64,000 nucleotides of DNA. Origin: Isoetes taiwanensis (taxonomy: Eukaryota; Streptophyta; Lycopodiopsida; Isoetales; Isoetaceae). This document shows positions 1 through 11,719 of the stretch, one piece after another (the stretch's first letter is position 1; every line of letters starts with the position of its first letter). Both the position numbers and the translations under genes were made by a program. The notes under the pieces are model-generated. The model was given only the letters and a program-made list of their open reading frames with translations. It searched no databases and was not told the origin of the DNA. Location: positions 3,414,001-3,478,000 of the forward strand of contig JAJEKV010000064.1 in assembly GCA_021234155.1 (NCBI GenBank), given 5' to 3'.

Positions 1-1646
1 TCTAGCTCATGTCCGATTTCGTTCAGGTGGTAGCCCAAGCCCAGCCATACCAACAGCAGATCCCAACGGCCGCAACAACAGCTCAGAAGCAGCAGATCGG
101 CTGTATAGCAACCTAGCAGATTGGTTTAGTTTGTTGTTTTTCCAGCTTTCAACTTCGTTTGGCGCCTCTGTCAGAGTTGGGCTTTGCACAGAGCCACATA
201 TCTTGCTCCCTGTTTTCTTATAGGTGAAAGTCTTGGTCTGCTCAGCCTCAGGTCAGTTGATACGATCCCATCTAGCACGATTTTGCCCAGCACGAGTTGC
301 TTTGTGGCCCGCTCAGCTCATCTCTACAAGGGCCAGCATCAAGCCATCCGATTCTGCAAAGAGGGGTTTTTGTTTTTGCTTTTGCGACAGGCCATGTACC
401 AGCAACCACATCCCCGATCCCTTCTCCTTTAGCATCAGGTTTTACTTCCCCGATCCCTTCTCCCTTAGCATCAGGTTCTTTTTATTATTTCTGCTTGCCC
501 ACCATGACACGAAAGGCTAAAGATATGGCGAGGAAGGCAGTGAAGGCTACGCCATGCCCGCCCCCTCCACCTGCACCCATAGTTTCTGCAGATGCATCCC
601 CGGATCCCTGCAACTCGGCCACCTCACAGTCCCCCTTGCTAACAATTCAATCCAGGATGCAGTCGGTTTGGTCGGGAGTTACAGTTACAGCAAATTCTGT
701 GCAGCTTCCTCTGGACAGTTGGGCGCAGGTTCTGGAAATATTGGAGCACTTGATGAAGGAATATATAGGTCACAATAGCTCCCCTTTGCCACAAGACAGA
801 TCTGCACACACCTTGCGCTCGGATGCCGCGGATCTGACCGAGGCGACCATAGAGGTACAACCCGGGACATGGCCACGCCCACGATGAGTGTTGATGCCGC
901 GGCCAGGATCGAGACAAAGGCGAGAGGCCCCCATCCATGAATTCGAATGTTCAAGTGCACAATGCAGCTCAGGAACATGCACAGGAACCAGCAAGAACGT
1001 CTGATGGCACACACATTCCATGTATGGGCTACCGAAAGGGGAGACCGCTACTTGAACTTTGCGTCTAGTAGGCGCCCCGGACATAGCCTCCTCGCTTTCG
1101 GGATAGCTAGGCTGGCGCGACATTTTTTCACGGATATTATGCATATCCGAGTCCAGAGCTTTTACAAATAAGACCGGTAGGTGCTCATCGGCCGGACCGC
1201 CACGCCATCTTCTTCGGTACAAATTTTCGTCATCCCAGGACCGGCTATATGTGCTACAGCATGGGAGTCACCTCAAGGGCACTCCCTTTTCGGTCCAGGA
1301 AGACCTCTCCCCAGTTCAATTAACTCGACGGCATGATGAGTTATGTAAGGTCCGAGAGGCGAGGCTCCAAAGAAAATGGGCGGTCTATCGGGGAGGTGGC
1401 GCACTTATTCTTGATCACTGGCCTCAGAATCCCTGGGTAGGTTACGTCTAAGCGCGCCAGTAGTTACGTCTAGTCGCTTCTGTCTGGCTCGAGTCTACGT
1501 TTGCTCTGTTCTCATGAATTTTGGCATTGTTTTTGTTTTGCTTCCATTGTCTATAATGTTTCGGGCTTATGCCCCTTCTTCTGTATTGGGTCCCATAACC
1601 CGATTGGGTTTCCGAGGATGATAAAATATTTATCTTTATCTTTATC
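1..1646 (+). mobile_element. 3' portion of a non-LTR (LINE-like) element with TTTATC tail
   Basis: The right end reads as a plant LINE 3' untranslated region: a 'gggcttatgccccttct' stretch, then 'cataacccgattgggtttcc', 'ataaaatat' and a short TTTATC microsatellite that stops at about 1646. The next base belongs to a cytochrome P450 coding sequence on the other strand, so the element tail sits directly in that gene. A plus-strand open frame at 297-887 includes a basic, proline-rich stretch (from the ATG near 504) that could be ORF1-like, but I see no reverse transcriptase or endonuclease. The 5' end is outside the window or lost. The family is inferred from the tail; a SINE or another retroposon with a microsatellite tail is the alternative. 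Confidence 0.55.
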
Positions 1647-1649
1647 TAA

Positions 1650-2397
1650 CTAGTCATCCAGAACCTTTTGCAGTAGGGCATCGAATTTTAAGTGCACTTC
1701 TTCTATCTTTCGCCTATGCCCTTGTAGATCAAACCTTGATAAAAGTGGCAAATAATTTCCTATACTAAACGCACCCAACATTGCAGATATTTGATGAACC
1801 ATCTCCTTGAATCTATCTGCACCTTCTGCACTGCCTTCACTGAAAAATTTCCTGCCAATTGTCATCCTGGTGATTACATTATTGGTAAGGCTATACAGGT
1901 TAGATTTTAGATCCACAGCTTTATTTGCAAGGCTATCCTTCTTAATAGACTGCATAGTGGAGAAGATTTCTTGACGTCTGATATGCATTGTTTTTTGGAG
2001 CTTTTTTGTGGTAAACAAGTGTTGGGTGCAAATCTTTCTCATTTGCTTCCAATGATCTCCATATTGAGAAAATACGATAGCCATGAAGTTGTAGAACAAG
2101 AGCCTACTCACTTCAAGCAAGGGACGAGAAGCAAAAACAATATCATGGGTCTTAAGAAACTCCCTGGCCATTCATGGAGATGATCACAAAGCCAAGGCGG
2201 AGCGAGAAGATGGGACCATAGCGGATCGAAAGATGACCGAGGCCATGGTGAGGTAAATTAGAGAGGAGATGGAGATGTCCAATAAGGGGGAGCAATGGAG
2301 GAGATGGAAGTAAGCCTTTCTTATTTGGTTTCTTAAGAATAGCATAAGTAAGAACAAAGAAGATGAGTGCTGCAGCAGCTATCCAAGGCTGACCCAT
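1650..2397 (-). pseudogene. Cytochrome P450 (CYP71-clan), N-terminal half, frameshifted and truncated
   Basis: This is the N-terminal half of a microsomal A-type P450, a haem monooxygenase anchored in the ER. From the ATG at 2397 it shows a hydrophobic anchor, a basic KKPNKKG stop-transfer, the proline hinge LPSPPLLPLIGHLHLL and 'RYGPIFSLRLG'. In a second frame from about 2171 it continues with MAREFLKTHD, 'FASRP', the C-helix motif YGDHWKQMRKIC and 'FDLQGHRRKIEEVH'. The two frames meet where a 'VISSPEMAREF'-type sequence is expected, and 2 nt (or 5) are missing. The reading frame stops at 1650, at the LINE-like tail. The I-helix AGTDT, ExxR and haem-binding Cys regions are absent. Conifer CYP750- and CYP736-like proteins have similar text, but I do not assign a subfamily. 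Confidence 0.88.
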
Positions 2398-3280
2398 TAT
2401 GAGAAAACAGACTAAAAACACAAAGGCTGAGAGACACACATCCAAAAATAAGACCTGTCTTACTCAGTAAAGGCCTCAGATTCAATTTTACATTTGAGAA
2501 CAAACACTGGCAATACAACTTAAGGATGAGAAAAGTTAAGAACGAGTTGAATGCAACTCATTTTCTGTTCGATACAACGATAGGCTTCCTTACGTTCAAC
2601 TGTTTGGTGTTAACTTAATCCCTTGTTACGCACGTAAGAGGTAAGCACAAATTGACTCTTTCTACAATGCATGTAAACAAACATGAATTCACTAACATGA
2701 ATTGAAAACTGAACTGGATTGACACTAAACTGAAAGTTACAAGAATAGCCAAAGTTTACCTCTCTGATGTCCTCGGAATCGATGGGCCATATCCCTTGGT
2801 AGACTTCGTTGACATTGTTTTGACCTAGAGATGGGCCACATCCCTTGGTAGACTTCGTTGGCATTGTTTTAACCTAGAGTTGCTCTGCTAAACATCCTGG
2901 AATTTTTTGAGCATGAACGGGACCTGAAGCAAGGAGCGCATGCATTGAAATGTGTAGCGGATGTAGAAGGAAAGGCAGATGAGCAGGAGTGAACAGGCTG
3001 CAACATCCAGTGGCAAGGTAAAACGGAGAGGACTTCCATCTTCGATGCTCCGTAGAGAAAAAATGGTCGCACTTCGAACGCCTGCGAAGGAATGGGCTGG
3101 ATGACCGACCACTTACAGGCACCAGCCAGTTTTTAGCAGTCACCAGTATATGCTAGGCATATGCTGGCATATACCTGGATATGCCCACATACCCACATAA
3201 ATGAGGGTTTGCCCCCCTAGGGGCAACCCAAAAATATCCTAAAAAAGACACTGCATTATATATGTTGGGAAAAAGGAATG
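2398..3280. other. P450 upstream region with a 49-bp tandem duplication and a dispersed repeat
   Basis: No convincing gene. Positions 2781-2878 hold two copies of a 49-bp unit beginning GATGGGCCA, differing at a few bases. Positions 3128-3238 are homologous to 59292-59393: both start with TTTTTAGCAGTCACCAG, run through several ATATGC-type words and end in the TTGCCCC/GGGGCAA motif. Open frames at 2869-3143 are overlapping and not protein-like. Confidence 0.5.
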
Positions 3281-5290
3281 TTGTGCAACATTATATTAAA
3301 TTTTACGAGGGTCATACCTTATGTACCTTGGTATATTTTTTATGACTCACTTTTTCTCCAGAAGCTTTATTATTTGACAAATTGTACCCTTTCAGTCTGG
3401 ATGTGGAAAATGCATTCGAAATGTCCTAGTTGGAATGAAATAGTCAATAATTGCAGTTTCTTTTTTTTTTTTGCCTCCTTAATTGTTCACTCCTTATTGT
3501 TTTTTTTTTGTTCATTGAATTTGGGCATATTTTTAGAAATATGTCAGATCTAGAGTCCATAAATATACACCTCACATCTCCTGTTTATGTATATATGTAC
3601 AGAAAAATGTATAGGAATGGGGAATACAAGGCCACCAACTATTGCAAAGCCAAAAAAAATATTTTGCAAAGAAGCTGGCGTATGCTTCTAGACCTCTCCG
3701 GAACCTTCCAACCACACAATTCAGCTGAGCATGCACAATCTGAAACGGAGCTTCAATTTTTGCTGCACAATTCGAAACACATCTTCTAAAGCTTTGACAT
3801 TGCAAACAATGAGCCGTCAAATTGAAAACAGAAGTGCATGAGAGAAAGTAGAATGAGCTAACTTCCACATGAAAGCACATGCTTCAAACTTCTAGATTCA
3901 TCCCTAGCTTTATAAAGAAGCCTCGACAAGAAGCCTCAGTAGGGAGATGTCTACATCAACAGAAAGGCAACAACAAACAAGAGATAAAACAGGCATCAAC
4001 ACCATAGCATGCATGCTACTGGTATAGATGCTTCCTTGCAGAGCCAAACAGTTCAAAAGCTTCTCATTCAAATTCGCTCTCCGCAGATCTTCACCTGTTT
4101 AGCAAGCAACATCTCCAACGACCCTGTTTAAAAGTCCACATGGCCATAGCGTCCCAGAAAAGCAATCCTAAAGTGAGATCTGGCCACCCCGCCATGCTCG
4201 GCCGTTAAAAATTTCTTCCTTCTAATTCTAACCATTAGGAAAAAATATACAATATTAAACCTCATCCCCCTTTTCTCGCCAAACCATTAGCCAAATCTTA
4301 CTCCGGAGATAATTTGGCAACGTTACTGAGCTGCAAAAATTTATCTTGAAGCTCATACCACAATGTTTAAGTCAATGCATTTTAAGATTTTTAAAATTTT
4401 CAACAAATAATATATCCAGATTATAAATTCTTGAACTTAATGAAACGGATAATTGACGATATAATAACTGGATTTAATATATTGGCTAGAAATGTAACAT
4501 TGGACATTGAAGAAAACAAAGGAAAGAATGTAACTTGCTACTATCCAAGAGAGTTCCAATATGGTGTACTACAAAGATAAAAAAATAATATAGATGGTAT
4601 GGTATATAAAATAATAAGAAAATATAGATGGCAATGACGGTGGTTGGAATACTAGGGTATCTGGATTTTGAGGCATTCAAATCCAACATCAGTCAAATGA
4701 TTAGGGATAGCAATCAGTAGCAGTGGCAGATTTCTGCCTATTCTAATATTGTTGTTGAGCCAATCCAAAGGATCAGGAAGAACTGTGGCATCATTGCTAT
4801 GAAAGCATTGTTACATGAATAAAGCATAGAAAACTTAAAAGCTCCATAATATCTGTACAAATATTAACATCATAATACTAAAAAATGAGAGGAACAATAA
4901 ATAGCATATATGCAGCTTCACTCTAATTTGGATAGGCCCAGGAATCACCTGTTATGATATAGAAAACTTAGCTTCTTGCATGATTCTCTCGGGAATATAC
5001 CACATCTTGTTTCAAGCAAACCATTGGTAATGGAGTAGCAACATCAATAAACATCATTAACATGCTTGATTCTACTTTGGAATAGCAGGTCCAAATATCG
5101 CACTTCTAAAGACAAAAGAGGTATGCTTTTATCTAAGATACTACAATACATGTTCAGAACAATATTCCTTTGGACTCATTTGTCATCATTCTTTCCTTTC
5201 CTTGATTTAGTTCTCCTTCTAATTGTCGCCCTTTTAAGGCTCCTGCACTAGCAGTACCTTTTTACTCATATCTAAAGCATCCGAACTGAG
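3280..5290. other. Gene-free AT-rich DNA
   Basis: About 2 kb with T-rich and A-rich runs and only short open frames dominated by Phe, Leu and Tyr. I see no domain, RNA gene or terminal repeat. Confidence 0.5.
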
Positions 5291-5292
5291 AT

Positions 5293-5640
5293 CGATTGAG
5301 AGCATCCGAACTGAGATCAGAGTGTTCTTTGGTACATTGGAAAGCTTACTCCGCGATCTTTCAAGGTGTGCATATTGTAGGGATTCTTTGGTGGATGATC
5401 ACTGTTGCAGATCTGAACAATTTCGGCCCTCTCAAGGATCATACACTGGCCTTTTTCCTCATATTTGTAGCATATGAACTCAGATCAGAGTATTCCTTGA
5501 TGCTTTTGGAAAGTTTACTCCATGATCTTTTCAATATTGTGCATATTGTCGGGGTTCTTTAGACACTGATTGCCATTGCATATCTGCTCCATTTGGGTCC
5601 TCTGGAGGCGATGGCTACTCAAAGCAGCTAGAGTATGATT
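5293..5640 (+). repeat. Degenerate direct duplication of about 165 bp
   Basis: Two successive copies share the order: CTGAGATCAGAGTRTTC (copy 2 has CTCAGATCAG), GGAAAG(C/T)TTACTCC, GATCTTT, GTGCATATTGT, GGTTCTTT or GATTCTTT, TGCAGATCTG or TGCATATCTG, and a CCTCT end. Copy 1 spans about 5310-5450 and copy 2 about 5475-5620. No function is visible. Confidence 0.6.
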
Positions 5641-5760
5641 GCAGCCCCTTCAAATCTCTAAGATCAACAAACAAAAGTAACAAATACAAAGGTGAGCTCG
5701 CTAGACGTACAAATAAAGATACTCATTATACGCAACAGGCATTAAGTAAGATATTGAGTC

Positions 5761-6350
5761 TTGTTTCTCAACGAGATAAACATTGTCCAAAGCAACCTTC
5801 CACAGGTGTTGGAAGTGCAAATTGCTCATGGAAATCTCCAACATGCATTGGAGGTTCTAGACAAGTTGATGAAGGAGAGCGAATTGCACCATCCACAAGT
5901 GTTGGCAGTGCAAATTGCTCTGAAGAACCTCCAAAATGCATTCGCGGTTCAACTCAAGTTGATTGGAGAAGGGGGTTTTTTGGGGGAGGAGGGAGGTTTG
6001 CTAATGCATTGACCCCAAAGGAATTAACCAAGGTCCCTCGTCCATCTTGTTTTCCCCTCTATGTCTATTCACTTCAAGGAGAATTCGAGCAAAAGTTTGG
6101 CATTCTTACTGGTACTTTGCATATGCAGTAATAAGAGATGGCATAATTTAGGCTTGAATTGAGATCTGAATTAGCAAAGTGTCGTAGTGACTTGGAAACT
6201 CTAATGGGTAAAATTGATGCTGAATGTGCAAAATTTTGAGAAGCAGTTGTGGGTGCAAAGTTGAATTTGATGCTTGTCATAACTGTTGCTATAGGCAAGC
6301 AGAGGCAAGATTACTCAGCCATATTTCTAATGTTGTAGTACTCGCATAAT
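5761..6350 (+). pseudogene. Decayed coiled-coil protein fragment with internal duplication
   Basis: Positions 5761-5980 encode, in one frame, two copies of a helical stretch (LPQVLEVQIAHGNLQHA, then HPQVLAVQIALKNLQNA). Between 6070 and 6340 another frame reads EFEQKFGILTG and then 'ELRSELAKCRSDLETLMGKI', 'AECAKF', stop, 'EAVVGAKLNLML', with stop codons between the pieces. The heptad-like pattern followed by 'VVGAKLNLML' resembles the C-terminal coiled coil of MCUR1/FMP32-type mitochondrial proteins, but the match is by eye and weak. Treat it as an old coding fragment of unproven origin. Confidence 0.3.
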
Positions 6351-6705
6351 AGCATTGAAAAAAGTATGACATGCAAAGTGATTAAGCTTGGTCGAGTTGT
6401 TGCTTTGAAACATTCATATTCTCATGAAAACAAAACACCTCCAGCTACTTCTTCAAAGCATAATCACTAGTGCTAGTGCATAACACTTAGCCAAAAGATG
6501 GGTGAGGAAAAGGACATTTTGATAACATGCATTTGGAGGGGAGTGATTAGAGTTAGCGTTTAGGGGTTTTCAAGAATTGGAATCTATTGGGTATCTGTGT
6601 GAATGAAAAGGGTAAAGCGTTCGGGGATGATGCCTCTTAAACAAATAAGTCATGAAGATTGTTTCGTGGAACCTTTGGGCAATCAAGGGACCTCTAAAGA
6701 GGGCT

Positions 6706-6744
<39 letters not shown>

Positions 6745-6752
6745 ATAAGTAA
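6350..6752. other. No gene; long T tract
   Basis: Positions 6711-6740 are a run of about 30 T residues immediately outside the Helitron-like terminus at 6753. Nothing else is recognised. Confidence 0.5.
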
Positions 6753-6782
6753 CTAGAAAAAGTGCCCAGCGTTGTTGGGCCT
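6753..6782 (-). mobile_element. Helitron-like 3' terminus (hairpin plus CTAG)
   Basis: On the minus strand this reads GCCCAAC-AAC-GCTGGGC, then ACTTTTT, then CTAG followed by T. A short GC hairpin a few bases upstream of CTRR, with T outside, is the classical 3' end of plant Helitrons. The hairpin has one A-C mismatch. The same terminus recurs on the plus strand at 56075, 60016 and 63336, where the 7-bp stem is perfect. The element would extend to the right of 6753; its 5' TC end is not identified. Confidence 0.55.
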
Positions 6783-8290
6783 TCTTTTGGGATTAAATTT
6801 AAAGGTAATAAAGATATTGTTAAGAACGTTGGTTGATATATATTATATGGTTGTTTGTTATAAAGTTTTATTTTTTTGTAGAGCTTAAAGAATTAACATA
6901 TGCCATTTTAAGATATTCAAAGAATTTCCATCTTGCATTCATCACATAGGTATGATAGTCTCATGGATCAGAAAGAACAGCCGACTGAAGTTTATGCTCT
7001 CCCCCGCGCAGTTTGAAGCTTGGTTTCTTGGCCACATTAACCATTTTTTTTGCCTTATTAACAACCTGGCTGATATCGGATGGCCAAATTAACAAGTGGT
7101 TAATGTGGCCCCGACCACATTAACCACCATTTTTTTGCCAATAACCATAGCCCGCTTGAAAAATACGGAGTTCAACATATTGCATATTTTCAATTTTGAT
7201 TCATGAATGCTGGCGTCTGTCGATGATTTCTTGTAGATCGACATTGGTGATACCCTGAGGGTCACAATTGAGGTTTTATACGGGTGCATCATACATTAGA
7301 TATTCCTGCAAATGGGAATTAACTAAGCCCAGAGTGGGCTCAATCTCAAATTGAGGAACCTCCAAATTACTATACCAACAAATTAGATGGTGATCTTCCT
7401 ACAAATGGGAAGTTGTAAGGTTAAGGATTTTATTGAGTTATAGAAAAGTAAGTCCGGCGTTGCCAAGCAAAAGTGGGCTTAATCTCAAATTGAGAACTTG
7501 CAAAATCTTAGACGATGTATTGTCGAGATAATTAGAATACCAACAAATTAGATTGTGTGCTCTATCTTGTCTTTCCTTTGAGAATTGAATTCAACTCTTT
7601 TCAAAACATATTGGCATATGGTTGAGAAAATTGAAGGGCAATTTGGCTAATTGTATTTCATGATCTTAGATGAAGATAAAATTGGGTCTCTGGTCATAAA
7701 TAAATATGTGTCGTAACCATCCATTGTGTAGCGTTGTATATAACGTTTTCTAACTGCATATACGCCAACATTTGCTGACTTTTGCATTACAATTCTATGC
7801 AACTTGATGGAAATGCTTAGGATTTATTGATTTCATTTTGAATATCAGAAATGAAAAGATAAAGCAAGTCTGCACGTTTTCATATTTACTTTCAATCACG
7901 TCATCTTTCTCCCAAGGTATATTATCAATCATAGATAAGTGTGTTAAGCAATTCAATAAAAACAAAAATATTAGCACTTCATTGTAACAAATAATATGTC
8001 CAAATGTGCTTTTAGACCATGCCAATATCTCTGCCCTATATCAGCATCATATAAGACGATCAGAAACTGTTTGGTTCTTTCTTCAAGAGATGATCTTTTA
8101 TGATTCCTTTCATAGCAACCATCACAACCATATGGATCTTTAAATTAAAGAGAGTTTAGAAAAGTTGTCAGGGAGTTTAGATAGACTCAAAGAAACTTTG
8201 GGCATTCCTTTGACTTTCTGGGCAACCAACTTCCCCGATTGGCACCTGCACCCAAAGCAACAAGTCCATATTACAAAGCATTATACACAA
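6783..8290. other. Probable Helitron-like interior, no gene recognised
   Basis: About 1.5 kb of AT-rich DNA. Phrases such as GTGGGCT(C/T)AATCTCAAATTGAG occur twice (about 7333 and 7468). The sequence at 7441-7470 ('agaaaagtaagtccggcgtt') resembles the 6753 terminus and may be a decayed second copy. No Rep/helicase protein is visible. Confidence 0.4.
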
Positions 8291-8294
8291 TAAA

Positions 8295-10130
8295 ATGCAA
8301 GTATGCATAAATACAACATTCCAATCTGCTTCTAAACTCAAATCCCTTTATCTTAGCAACTCTAAAATTTTCAATTCCTTACCAGCAGAAATTGGCAATC
8401 TTCCTAAGCTTGAGCAGCCGGATTTGAGCTATAACTATGAGCTGTCAGGCGCATTTCCTATTCCCATATGCCATCTTAGAAACCTCAACTACCTTGGCAT
8501 CTAATCAGATACATGGAATTGTACCTCGTTGTTTGGGAGATTGAACAAGTTGAAATACCTTGATTTTTCATCACAAAAATTGAACGGAAAACTTCCCTAG
8601 CAGCTAGGGAATCTCACTGAACTGGCTGGTTCATCTAAACTTGGACAACAACAATATTGGTGGTAAATTACCTCTTCAGCTATGCAGTCTGACAAAGCTG
8701 GAGTATTTAAGTTTAGGTAGAAACTTCATTTGATTAGTGTGATTCCAGAGTGTTTAGGAGGTCTTTTCAAATTGAAAGAACCTCGTCTTGAATATGACAA
8801 CTTGAATGAAGAAATACCCAGAAGCATCGGAAGCTGATTAATTTACACACCTTACAATTTTAAGGAAACAATTTCGTAGGTGCCATTCCAGCTTCTCTTG
8901 GTAATTTAAAAGCCCTTCAATACTTTGGCCTTGAAGGTGCACTTTCAGGCCCAATCCCTCAAACCCTTGTAACCTTTATAGCCTCTGCGGTCTTAGCTTG
9001 AGTGCTTCAGGATTAACTGGCAAAATCCCAGCCAGCTTCAACACAAACTTCGCAACCTTGAAACCCTTGAGATCATTGGTCCAAATAACCTAACAGGTAG
9101 CCTACCTGATTTTAGCAATTTAACAAAATTGCAAAAGCTACAGATATATGGAACCCAAATTGGCAGCAAGCAAGCTTCCAGAGCCCATTGGAGAATTGAA
9201 AGAATTAACATCTTTGGAACTTGAAGGTAACATGTTTTCAGGTGCAATCCCAAAATCCATTGGCAATCTGGATAAGCTTGAGCGTCTTGTCTCTCTTGAA
9301 TAATAGATTCAGCGGGAGCATACCTCCGGAGTTGAGGAATCTCTGCAATGTCACTTATATGGACCTTGTTCAAAACAGATTTTGTCAGAACAGATACCTG
9401 TAGAGCTGGGAAGCCTTCAAAAGTTGGAAACACTAAATCTTCGGTCCAATCAACTATCTGGCACCATTCCAAGCGAAATAGGGTTTATGTCAAGCCTGAC
9501 TACTTTACGACTTTCAAGCAATTCTTTAGTTGGCACTATTACAGCATCATTCAGCAATTTGTCCAAGTTATATGGCTTGTTTATGTCATCAAACAAGCTA
9601 AGTGGTATTGTCTCAGAATCAATTCAGTGGTAGCATACCCACATGGGTTTTTGATGACACCACTTGGTTTTTTAGTCTGGTAAATCTTTCACATAATAGT
9701 TTCACTTCTGAAATTCCCACCATTCCTTCATATAGAGATATAGATCTCCATGATAACAACTTGCAAGGCTCCATCAAATTCAACTTCACACTGGATATGG
9801 TTAACTCCAAGATGCAAACCTTCATATATTCTATAGATTTGTCAGAGAATAAGTTCATGCAAATACAAGAAGATTTGGGGGCGAATTCTGAAGGAGCAGA
9901 TGTTTTCAACACTTTGGAATATCTATCATTAGCAGGGACTAAAATCACGGGAGAAATACCTAGGTTCATTGGAACAAGGATTACTCAAATTATCACCTTG
10001 GACTTGTGAAGGAATAAATTTTTCGGAAAGATACCATCTGCCTTTGTGAATTTGACCCAACTAAAGAGCCTCAATCTGCATATAATCACCTAACAGGAAC
10101 AATACCTCAGGAAGGTGTAATCAACGACAT
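8295..10130 (+). pseudogene. Leucine-rich repeat receptor (RLP/RLK) ectodomain pseudogene
   Basis: Plant extracellular LRRs (LxxLxLSxNxLSGxIPxxIGxL) are spread over about 1.8 kb and all three frames. Clear stretches are 8331-8504 (LKSLYLSNSKIFNSLPAEIG), 9382-9633 ('LETLNLRSNQLSGTIPSEIG', 'LTTLRLSSNSLVG') and 9602-10009 ('LSQNQFSGSIPTW', 'YLSLAGTKITGEIPRFIG', 'IITLDL'). After the stop at 10009 the text 'NKFFGKIPSAFVNLTQL' and 'LTGTIPQEG' continues to about 10120. Multiple frameshifts and in-frame stops separate the blocks. Intact relatives are membrane receptors for peptides or microbial ligands. No signal peptide, transmembrane segment or kinase domain remains. Confidence 0.9.
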
Positions 10131-10375
10131 TTCACCATCTGTTGTCTACCATTTCTAGGCTCTTCCCACACATATTTATGCTGACAAGCACGTCTGATGC
10201 AATGAGATATTCAATGTCAGCAACAAGCATTCCTCTTCACATATGCAGCCAAGCATGCTTTTGCTCAAAAAGGCAACAATAAATTCTTCAATGCATATGT
10301 TTTGTCAACCCAAGTCACTCACTTAACTTACTCAATGGCATATACATTTGATATTAAAGTAAAGCCAGCTATATC
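10131..10375. other. Spacer between LRR and PPR pseudogenes
   Basis: Short intergenic stretch between the end of the plus-strand LRR remnant and the stop of the minus-strand PPR remnant; no feature seen. Confidence 0.5.
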
Positions 10376-11714
10376 TTATAAATCCAAACTTAAGATCTCT
10401 GTTATAGCATGTTCTGCTAATTCTTTATTACTCCAACTGATGCAGGCACCAAGAAATGCCCTCCAAACTGCTGAATCTGTTGGCAGTCGCATCGAGCCTA
10501 TGCAGTCTCTTACTTCCAGCAAGCATTCTGCACGTCCAAGCAGATCAATGGCACATGCATAATGCTCCTCTAACATATTAGTTCTGCCATGTTCATGCAT
10601 ACAAACAAAATGATGGTGGCCTTCATCATCTACTAAACCCATGTGACTACAAGCATTTAAAATTGCAATATGTGTAATCTGGTCTGGCGTTGAGCCCTGC
10701 AGCTGCATTTAAGACAAAAGCTTCAAAGCTTCTCGATGACCATGGTCAGCATATGTTGAGATAATGGCATTCCAGGAAATAGAATCTCTTGTGAACATGT
10801 GATCAAAAACTTGTTGAGCACATTCCATGCTGCCACAATGGCCATACATGTTAATCAAGTTATTTCCCATAAAGATATCTGACTCCAGTTCAGTTTTAGT
10901 AGCCGAGAATGTACATGCTTTGCCCATGCTAGGGCTCCTACATTTAATATAATAGCCTCCCTGTATAGGCCATGTCGAGCATGCCCTGAAATCATCGTAG
11001 TATGAAACTATGTTCCATGCAGGCATCATATCAAACAATTCATACGCACTTACAATACTTTCACATTCAAAATACATGTCAATGAGAGAAGTTCCAACAA
11101 AGATATCAGAGTCGAATTTATGGTTGAGGATGTGGACATGAATGACTTTGCCAAAAGCTAGAGAAACAGCATTACAACATGCATCTAAGACAGCTAAATA
11201 TATTACCTTGTTTGGTTTGAATCCAAGCTGCTGCATTTGACAAAATAGTTTCATGGATTCCGCGCTCCCACTTTGGCATAAACAGATATCATGACGTTCC
11301 ACAAGACAATATCATGCATGGCTATCATGTCAAACACTCGGCAAGCATCACTGGTATTTCCATATTTTGCATTTTCATTAAAAGCTTCACTGCACTCTTG
11401 CACGTCCCATATTGAGCGTACCCTGAAATCATCGTTGTCCACGTAAACACATTCCGTTTGGGCATCAGATCAAACAGGACATTTGCTTCCAAAAGGCTTC
11501 CACATTTTATGTACATATTAATTACTGTGTTGACATGAAAAATGCATAAAGTAGTTCTATGTTTTATAATGTATGCATGAACTTTCCTACCCTTTGACAG
11601 AGCTTTGAGCTTGGTGTATTCTCGCAAAAGCTGCACAGAGCCATTTAGATCCGCATTGTTGCCTTGATCAGGTAGTTTTGCTATTGTCTTTTTTATCTGC
11701 CCACCGTCACACAT
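10376..11714 (-). pseudogene. PLS-type pentatricopeptide repeat protein pseudogene
   Basis: PPR proteins bind organellar RNA, and PLS types take part in C-to-U editing. The ATG at 11714 opens a frame with 'KLKALSKGRKVHAYIIKH', 'INMYIKCGSLLEANVLFDLM' and 'RNVFTWTTMISGYAQYG'. A frameshift near 11330 leads to 'ACRVFDMIAMHDIVLWNVM' and then 'LFCQMQQLGFKPNKVIYLAV', 'IDMYFECESIVSAYELFDMM' and 'LINMYGHCGSMECAQQVFDH'. A TAA at 10709-10711 interrupts EALKLLS/MQLQG, after which 'GSTPDQITHIAILNACSHMG' and an E-like end (WRAFLGAC, ITEILSLDL) follow to the stop. One repeat near 10930-11000 is garbled. There is no DYW deaminase domain. It was a family member of roughly 440 residues or more and is now non-functional unless the breaks are sequencing errors. 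Confidence 0.9.
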
Positions 11715-11719
11715 CACTA

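Noticed and set aside
639-1222. Overlapping minus-strand frames of 99-150 codons
   Set aside because: No recognisable domain and antisense to the LINE-like element.
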